A DNA stretch of 19,092 nt, from NCBI GenBank assembly GCA_028748945.1, contig JAQTOL010000010.1, forward strand, positions 1 through 19,092, given 5' to 3'. This document shows, piece by piece, positions 13,567-19,092 of this stretch. Positions within the stretch are counted from its first letter, which is position 1. The number at the start of each line of letters is the position of its first letter. Under the pieces are notes generated by a model. The model worked only from the letters and a program-made list of their open reading frames with translations, did no database searches and was not told the DNA's origin. This DNA comes from Paludibacter sp. Lineage in GTDB: Bacteria; Bacteroidota; Bacteroidia; Bacteroidales; Paludibacteraceae. The position numbers were made by a program, and so were the translations under genes.

Positions 13567-15867
13567 ATGAAATTTAGAATTCTTCTTTTACTAACTCTTC
13601 TCTTCAATATATCATATTCTCTTTCAGCTCAAAACTACACTGTTAGTGGTTACATAACCGACAAAAACACCGGGGAAAACTTGATTGGTGCTGTTGCTTT
13701 TGTAAAAAACAGTAATAATATTGGCCGTTCGACAAATAATTACGGGTTTTATTCACTCAATCTGGCAAAGGGAACCTATGAAATTGAATATTCATATATT
13801 GGTCATCGCAAACAAACTGTAACCGTCATTCTCAATTCCAATAAAAGTTTAAATATTATTTTAGATGAAACCGTCAATAACCTTAATGAGGTTGTAATCA
13901 CGGGTGAAAAAGCGAATGAAAATGTTCGTCAGTCACAAATGGGTATTGAAAAACTTAAAGTTGAAACAATTAGTAAACTACCGGTAATATTCGGAGAACG
14001 GGATATTTTGAAAATTATGCAACTCTTACCCGGAGTAAAATCGGGTGGTGATGGACAAAGTGGTTTTACCGTACGTGGTGGAACCATAGACCAAAATCTT
14101 ATTCTATTGGACGATGCACCGGTTTACAATGCTTCCCACCTACTCGGTTTTTTTTCCACCTTCAATTCCGATGCCATTAAAGACATTTCACTTTACAAAG
14201 GTACAGCTCCCGCTGAATATGGCGGCCGGATTTCCTCTGTTGTAGATGTAAAAATGAATGAGGGTGATAATCAGAAATTTGACATTAAAGGTGGAATTGG
14301 TCTTATTTCGTCAAAACTTAGTGTTGAAGGACCTTTACAAAAAGGGAAGTCTTCATTTTTGATTTCCGGCAGAAGAACCTACGCCGATTTATTTCTGGGT
14401 TTAACCGATCAGTTTAAAGGTAATCAGTTGTACTTTTACGACTTCAATGCCAAGTTGAATTATCGTTTTTCGGATAAAGACAGGTTTTATGTTTCCGGTT
14501 ACTTTGGAAGAGATGTACTGGCCATTGCCGATCGTTTTGGTATTAACTGGGGAAATACCACTGCAACTGCACGTTGGAATCATCTTTATAACAGCAAGTT
14601 ATTTGGGAACACCTCCCTGATATACAGTAATTACGATTACAGAATAGAAATTACTGACAGTTCGAATCCATTTAAAATTTTATCGAGGATAAAAGACTGG
14701 AACTTAAAACAAGAGTTTCAATACTTTCCTAATTCCCTGAATAACTGGAAATTTGGATATAATGTAATTTATCATACCATAACACCCGGACAAATCACCA
14801 GTGACTCAATTCAGGCAGATACTAAACTTAATAAAACCGGCCTTGAATCGGCACTTTATGCAACTAATGACTGGCAAGCGACTGATAATTTGAAAATAAA
14901 TTACGGGGTTCGTTTAAGTAGTTTTTTGGTAATGGGAGGAAGCGATTATTATACGCTGGATGCCAACAAAAACGTGATTGACACCATTCATCCGGTCCAA
15001 CCGATGCATAATTACCTCATGTTAGAACCTCGTATTTCATTAAGTTATACCTTAAACGACAACAGTTCTCTGAAATTAGCCTATACGCGAAACACTCAAA
15101 ACATGCATCTGATTACCAATTCAGTATCGGGAAGCCCTACCGATAAGTGGATAATGAATACCAATAATGTGAAACCTGAAATTGGCGATCAGGTATCACT
15201 TGGTTCCTTTATAAATTTCAACGATAATATGTATGAATTTAGTGCTGAAACCTATTTTAAATTCATGCAAAACCAAATTGATTATAAAGATAACGCTAAC
15301 GAACAAGCCCAAATAATCGAAACCCAATTGCTTTACGGTAAAGGCCGTGCTTATGGTCTGGAATTATTACTAAAAAAGAATAAAGGAAAATTTACCGGTT
15401 GGGTCGGTTATACTTTATCACGCAGTGAAAAACTCATAGATGGAATTAATAAAAACAATTGGTATCCGGCCCGTCAGGATCGGACTCACGATATTTCAAT
15501 TGTAACCATGTACGACATTTCAAAACGTTGGAACATATCTGCCGTATGGGTATATCAGACCGGAAATGCAATTACTTTTCCCAGCGGAAAATATGAAGTG
15601 GCAGGACAAACCACCTGGTTATATACCGAACGGAATGGATATAGAATGCCCGCTTACCATCGGTTGGACTTAGGAGCAACCTACAAATTAAAAGAAAGCA
15701 AGAAATTTAGTTCCGAATTGTCATTTAGTGTTTATAATGCTTACGGACGTGAGAATCCCTATATTATTACTTTTGAACAAAGTAAAACAGATCCGAACAA
15801 AACCGTTGCTATTCAAACTTCGTTATTCAAATGGGTTCCATCCATATCGTGGAATTTTAAATTTTAG
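13567..15867 (+). CDS. TonB-dependent outer-membrane receptor, copy 2 of a duplicated pair
   Basis: A 766-aa paralogue of the receptor at 10218 with the same build: signal peptide 1-21 (SLSA before Q22), carboxypeptidase-regulatory-like domain ~24-101, TonB-box-like LNEVVITG near 106-113, plug, and barrel ending SISWNFKF. The two align almost without gaps. Residues 159-206 of the plug differ at a single position (I to V), and the region near the end of the barrel, WYPARQDRTHDISIV to the C-terminus, is also strongly conserved. Differences cluster in the barrel loop regions, for example after YHTITPG and around GGSDYY. It has its own predicted promoter and its own DUF4249 partner 50 nt downstream. 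Ligand unknown. Divergent loops suggest a related but different ligand. Confidence 0.93.
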   Translation: MKFRILLLLTLLFNISYSLSAQNYTVSGYITDKNTGENLIGAVAFVKNSNNIGRSTNNYGFYSLNLAKGTYEIEYSYIGHRKQTVTVILNSNKSLNIILDETVNNLNEVVITGEKANENVRQSQMGIEKLKVETISKLPVIFGERDILKIMQLLPGVKSGGDGQSGFTVRGGTIDQNLILLDDAPVYNASHLLGFFSTFNSDAIKDISLYKGTAPAEYGGRISSVVDVKMNEGDNQKFDIKGGIGLISSKLSVEGPLQKGKSSFLISGRRTYADLFLGLTDQFKGNQLYFYDFNAKLNYRFSDKDRFYVSGYFGRDVLAIADRFGINWGNTTATARWNHLYNSKLFGNTSLIYSNYDYRIEITDSSNPFKILSRIKDWNLKQEFQYFPNSLNNWKFGYNVIYHTITPGQITSDSIQADTKLNKTGLESALYATNDWQATDNLKINYGVRLSSFLVMGGSDYYTLDANKNVIDTIHPVQPMHNYLMLEPRISLSYTLNDNSSLKLAYTRNTQNMHLITNSVSGSPTDKWIMNTNNVKPEIGDQVSLGSFINFNDNMYEFSAETYFKFMQNQIDYKDNANEQAQIIETQLLYGKGRAYGLELLLKKNKGKFTGWVGYTLSRSEKLIDGINKNNWYPARQDRTHDISIVTMYDISKRWNISAVWVYQTGNAITFPSGKYEVAGQTTWLYTERNGYRMPAYHRLDLGATYKLKESKKFSSELSFSVYNAYGRENPYIITFEQSKTDPNKTVAIQTSLFKWVPSISWNFKF

Positions 15868-15917
15868 TGAATTTTGAAGACGACATTAAAACTCAACTAA
15901 TAATATAAATTATTTAA

Positions 15918-16742
15918 ATGAAATTCAAGTATTTACCTGTCATACTGATTTTTCTCACAACAATATTATTTTCCGGTTGTGAAAAAGAAATTGATATAAA
16001 TCTCAATGCAAGTAATCCTAAATTTGTAATTGAGGGAAATATCAGCAATGTGTTCAGTGAGGCAAAAATAAAAATCAGTAAGACATTAAATTTCAACGAA
16101 ACAACTGATTATCCACTTGTTAGTGATGCATTCGTTACTATTTACGATAGCACAATGAATATAACTGACACATTATATGAATCGATTAAAGGAACTTATA
16201 CAAAACAAAGCTTAGTTGGAATAGAAGGACATACTTACATTATGTCAGTAAAAATCGGAACTCAAACTTTTACAGCTTCATCAACCATGCCTTACCGATT
16301 AAAAATGGATACCATTATACAACAAAATCTTGCAGGTACTGCCAGCTCATTCGGACCGCCGGAAGGAACTCCTGCTGCAGGTTCAATAATTCAACTCTTG
16401 CCCGAATATTTAAATACAACACATACCGACAAGTTCTTTCAATTCGTTATTCTGAGGAACGATTCAATTCTAAACAGAATTAATTTAAGAAGTGATTTAG
16501 GTTCGGATCCTACTAATTTTTCCTTCCCTTTTCCTCTATTTGTAAGAGCTAAAAAAGATGATACTGTAACAGTAGATTTACAATTTATTGATAAAAATGT
16601 CTATAATTATCTGTACGGTTTGACGCAAAACATAAATCAATTCAGTGCCTCACCATCAAACCCCACTTCAAACATAACTAATGGAGCATTAGGTTATTTC
16701 AGTGCTCATACATCACAAAAGGAAACTCTGATTATCAAATAA
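15918..16742 (+). CDS. DUF4249 lipoprotein, partner of receptor copy 2
   Basis: Paralogue of the lipoprotein at 12533 (274 aa). The lipobox is LFSG-C21, followed by charged EKEIDI as in copy 1, again suggesting an outer-membrane, possibly surface-exposed, lipoprotein. Shared blocks are NPKFVIEG, ISKTLNF, AFVTIYDST, QQNLAGT, PEGTPAAGSIIQ and NGALGYFSAHTSQ. The segment after the PEGT block (residues ~160-200) is more divergent between the copies and is a candidate for partner or ligand specificity. The 50-nt gap to the receptor is wider than the 8 nt in copy 1. No separate promoter consensus was seen in it, so co-transcription is expected. It is the last gene of the duplicated block. Confidence 0.9.
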   Translation: MKFKYLPVILIFLTTILFSGCEKEIDINLNASNPKFVIEGNISNVFSEAKIKISKTLNFNETTDYPLVSDAFVTIYDSTMNITDTLYESIKGTYTKQSLVGIEGHTYIMSVKIGTQTFTASSTMPYRLKMDTIIQQNLAGTASSFGPPEGTPAAGSIIQLLPEYLNTTHTDKFFQFVILRNDSILNRINLRSDLGSDPTNFSFPFPLFVRAKKDDTVTVDLQFIDKNVYNYLYGLTQNINQFSASPSNPTSNITNGALGYFSAHTSQKETLIIK

Positions 16743-16938
16743 AGCACTTATATTTTACATGCATTTTCCGATTAACAAATTGTGTTTAGGAATAATTATT
16801 AAAAAAATTCAGTTTCTCATCATTGATCAATCGGCTTGGATAAATAGCTAAAAAATGCTATATATTAAATCACATATTGATTGGTAATTATTAAAAATAT
16901 ACTGAATGAAAATATTTTTCAGACATTTTCCTGACAAA

Positions 16939-16974
16939 AAAACTCCCTTTAATTCAAGAATCAACGGGAGTTTT
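16939..16974 (-). terminator. Intrinsic terminator between the DUF4249 gene and the Spy-like gene
   Basis: AAAACTCCC (16939-16947) pairs with GGGAGTTTT (16966-16974) around an 18-nt loop. On the minus strand it runs into seven Ts, so it mainly serves the gene at 17042. With four Ts on the plus strand it may also stop the lipoprotein transcript. The rest of 16743-17041 is AT-rich with no gene seen. Confidence 0.75.
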
Positions 16975-17041
16975 CAATTGAAATTGAATTGCAGAACCAT
17001 TATTACTAACTAATTTAATCTACAAAACAGCAAGCTTCAAT

Positions 17042-17437
17042 TTAATTATTTCTCATTTTCCGTCGCTCAGCCCGGATTTTTTGCAAAGCTTCGAATTTTT
17101 CCTCTCCGATAATTTTCTTCAAATCTGCATCCTGAGCATCACGCAATGCTTTAAATTTTTCTCTGAAATCGGGACTTTCTCTGCTTGTTTCGGATCTGAA
17201 TTTTGCAAATGCTTCATCATTTTTTTCATACAATGCCTGAACCTGAGCTTTTACTTCATCGGTCAAACCTAAATCTTTCGCTGTACTTTCGGCACGATCT
17301 TTTGCTGACATTTGTTGCCTTCCTCCCGGTCTGGATTCAGTTTGTTGTCCATTAGCACGAGGTGTCTGTTCTTGTGCCATTATAGACATACTGAAAAGAA
17401 ATAAAGATGCTAATACTAATTTTGCGTACTTTCTCAT
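17042..17437 (-). CDS. Small exported charged helical protein, Spy/CpxP-like
   Basis: The ATG at 17437 is preferred because it starts a clean signal peptide (MRKYAKLVLASLFLFSMSIMA before Q22). The in-frame ATG at 17515 would put 26 extra residues in front of it. The mature protein (about 110 of 131 aa) has a Gln/Arg/Gly-rich linker (PGGRQQMS), then two charged, probably helical segments: LGLTDEVKAQVQALYEKNDEAF and DADLKKIIGEEKFEALQKIRAERR. The LGLTDEVKAQV stretch recalls the LTxxQ motif of Spy/CpxP periplasmic chaperones and related Bacteroidota stress proteins (DUF4890-type). Assignment is by general resemblance only. It lies downstream of miaB in the same direction with a gap of 168 nt, and a terminator follows it. 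Confidence 0.65.
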   Translation of the reverse strand: MRKYAKLVLASLFLFSMSIMAQEQTPRANGQQTESRPGGRQQMSAKDRAESTAKDLGLTDEVKAQVQALYEKNDEAFAKFRSETSRESPDFREKFKALRDAQDADLKKIIGEEKFEALQKIRAERRKMRNN

Positions 17438-17605
17438 AATAACTATTTTTATTGTTAATACTAATTTTTCAAATACAAATACTTTGACTTTTTGAATTAC
17501 AAATAGTTTAACCAAGAATCAAAATATCTAAAATTATTAACAATTAAATATCGCTATGCTTTTTTACTTTCTCATTTATCTGAAAAAGAATCCAATTGCC
17601 GCAAA

Positions 17606-18979
17606 TCATTCAACTACTTCAGCAATCAGTGTTGCTGAAGAAACAGAAATCACTTTTACCTGAATTGTTTCTCCAATTCTTCGTCCCAAACGAGGAAAAA
17701 TAACCACTTTGTTTTGTGAAGTGCGTCCGAATAATTGTTCTTTGGAACGTTTGGAGAAACCCTCAACAAGAACTTCAAAAGTTTTCCCAATATCTTTTTG
17801 ATTACTTTCTTTGGATAAGAAATTTTGCAAATCAATAATTTCGGCCAGGCGTCTTAATTTCACTTCTTCAGGCACATTATCTGGCATTTGTTTAGCAGCA
17901 ACCGTTCCGGGGCGTTCGGAATATTTAAACATGAAAGCCATATCAAACTTTACTTCCCGCATCAACGATAATGACTCCTGATGATCTTCCTCAGTTTCAT
18001 CGGAAAAGCCACAAAAAATGTCCGTTCCAATTGATACATCCGGAATTATGCGACGCATGGCTGCAACTCTGTCCAGATACCACTCCCGCGTGTATTTACG
18101 GTTCATGAGTTTTAATATTTTATTACTGCCTGATTGAACCGGCAAGTGAATAAAACGACAAATATTCGGATATTTGGCAATAACTTCCAACGTATCATCT
18201 GTCATATCTTTAGGATGTGGCGAGGTGAAACGTATACGTATATCAGGAACTAATTCAGCAATAATACTCAATAGTTCGGGAAAAAGTATTACAGTTCCGT
18301 CTTCATTTTCAAACCGGTAAGAATTCACTGTCTGTCCCAGTAAAGTTACTTCTTTGTAATTTTTGGCTTGCAGGTCACGAATTTCATTCAGAATGCTTTC
18401 AACTTCACGACTGCGTTCACGACCACGGGTATATGGAACAATACAATAAGTACAAAACTTATCACATCCCCTCATAATTGACACAAATCCTGAAATTGAG
18501 GCTCCGATTCGGGTTGGGAGAACGTCTTTATATGTTTCGGTTTTAGACAAATCCACATTTATCGCTTTCTCCCCCTTTTCAACTGAATTAATAAGATTCG
18601 GAATATCGAGATAAGCATCTGGTCCAACTACAATGTTCACACCATGCTCTGTAATCAATTCATCCTTTACCCTTTCGGCCATGCAACCAATTACTCCAAG
18701 TACAAGTTTTTTATTTTTACGTTTTAACGACTGAAAATATTTCAATCGCTGAATAACCCGCTGTTCGGCATTATCGCGCACTGAACAGGTATTTACAAAA
18801 ATGGCATCCGCCTCCGTTATTTTATCAGTGAGTTCGAAACCATCCATTTGCATAATGGATGCTACCACTTCACTATCGGCTACATTCATTTGGCAACCGT
18901 AGGTTTCTATAAAAAGTTTTTTGTCGTTCAAAGCGGATTTAAAGTCCGATGAAACGGCTGTTTGTTCGTTTTTATTCAT
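17606..18979 (-). CDS. miaB: tRNA-2-methylthio-N6-dimethylallyladenosine synthase
   Basis: Radical SAM methylthiotransferase that adds a methylthio group to i6A at position 37 of tRNAs reading UNN codons, giving ms2i6A. All iron-sulfur ligands are visible: the N-terminal methylthiotransferase domain has C29 (ETYGCQMN), C65 (VNTCSVRDNAEQR) and C99 (GCMAER). The radical SAM domain has the C172-x3-C176-x2-C179 motif within MRGCDKFCTYCIVPYTRGRERSR. A TRAM domain occupies about residues 394-456. The 457-aa length is normal for the family. The VNTCSVRDNAEQR motif favours MiaB over the related RimO and MtaB. It is monocistronic or followed by the Spy-like gene, with a clear promoter at 19007-19036. 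Confidence 0.96.
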   Translation of the reverse strand: MNKNEQTAVSSDFKSALNDKKLFIETYGCQMNVADSEVVASIMQMDGFELTDKITEADAIFVNTCSVRDNAEQRVIQRLKYFQSLKRKNKKLVLGVIGCMAERVKDELITEHGVNIVVGPDAYLDIPNLINSVEKGEKAINVDLSKTETYKDVLPTRIGASISGFVSIMRGCDKFCTYCIVPYTRGRERSREVESILNEIRDLQAKNYKEVTLLGQTVNSYRFENEDGTVILFPELLSIIAELVPDIRIRFTSPHPKDMTDDTLEVIAKYPNICRFIHLPVQSGSNKILKLMNRKYTREWYLDRVAAMRRIIPDVSIGTDIFCGFSDETEEDHQESLSLMREVKFDMAFMFKYSERPGTVAAKQMPDNVPEEVKLRRLAEIIDLQNFLSKESNQKDIGKTFEVLVEGFSKRSKEQLFGRTSQNKVVIFPRLGRRIGETIQVKVISVSSATLIAEVVE

Positions 18980-19006
18980 GTTCGTATATGTTATTTTTAA
19001 GACCTA

Positions 19007-19036
19007 CAAAGGTACATCATATAATCTAATTACAAA
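19007..19036 (-). promoter_or_regulatory. Predicted promoter of miaB
   Basis: Minus strand TTTG (19036-19033), 18-nt spacer, TACCTTTG (19014-19007): close to the Bacteroidota consensus. Transcription would begin near 19001, leaving a leader of about 20 nt before the miaB ATG. Nothing else was recognised up to the right edge. Confidence 0.7.
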
Positions 19037-19092
19037 AAGTATCATATTAAGCTTATTTAACATGAAAGGTTTATAAGTGCATTATTCTAATA

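Noticed and set aside
10218..16742. SusCD polysaccharide utilisation locus
   Set aside because: No SusD-type gene, glycoside hydrolase or sugar-sensing regulator is present, and the receptors are shorter than SusC.
17438..17515. N-terminal extension of the Spy-like protein
   Set aside because: The added 26 residues precede a complete signal peptide, and the DNA there is AT-rich like a promoter region.
1..19092. tRNA, rRNA, CRISPR array, insertion sequence or prophage
   Set aside because: No cloverleaf, rRNA segment, regularly spaced short repeats, transposase or phage gene was seen.

Overview
The window looks like a chromosomal segment of a member of the Bacteroidota, most likely Bacteroidales or Marinilabiliales. 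Support comes from the AT-rich sequence, the gene order rplM-rpsI-rpsB-tsf, several exact matches to the Bacteroidota -7 promoter element TAnnTTTG, weak Shine-Dalgarno sequences, TonB-dependent receptors with a carboxypeptidase-regulatory-like N-terminal domain, DUF4249 lipoproteins, and a very large secreted modular protein of the type exported by the type IX secretion system. No tRNA, rRNA, CRISPR array, transposase or phage gene was seen.

Layout. (1) Positions 1-3936, minus strand: the first 1312 codons of a giant modular surface protein, stop-free to the left edge. Its promoter is insulated from the next operon by two terminator-like hairpins. (2) Positions 4229-7470, minus strand: the translation operon rplM, rpsI, rpsB, tsf behind a textbook promoter (TTTG-N19-TATCTTTG). 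The gaps around rpsB and tsf hold three copies of a G/C-tract interspersed repeat, a 32-bp imperfect inverted repeat, terminator-like hairpins and a possible structured rpsB leader. (3) Positions 7575-8453: a 3-methyladenine DNA glycosylase and a convergent DUF3467 protein sharing a near-perfect bidirectional terminator. (4) Positions 8728-9879: an exported protein with eleven 15-residue repeats and a barrel-like C-terminus. (5) Positions 10218-16742: two tandem copies of a two-gene unit, TonB-dependent receptor plus DUF4249 lipoprotein. (6) Positions 17042-18979, minus strand: a small Spy/CpxP-like exported protein and miaB.

How it works together. The minus-strand operon and miaB are core translation functions. 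Regions 1, 4 and 5 are all cell-envelope genes: a probable type IX secretion cargo, a repeat outer-membrane protein, and two paralogous uptake or binding systems in which each receptor is followed by a lipoprotein probably anchored to the outer membrane. The duplicated receptor-lipoprotein pair is the most system-like element here. The proteins are strongly conserved between copies, with an almost invariant plug segment, while synonymous codons have drifted widely. The two copies therefore look old and functionally maintained, possibly for different ligands. The ligand cannot be read from the sequence.
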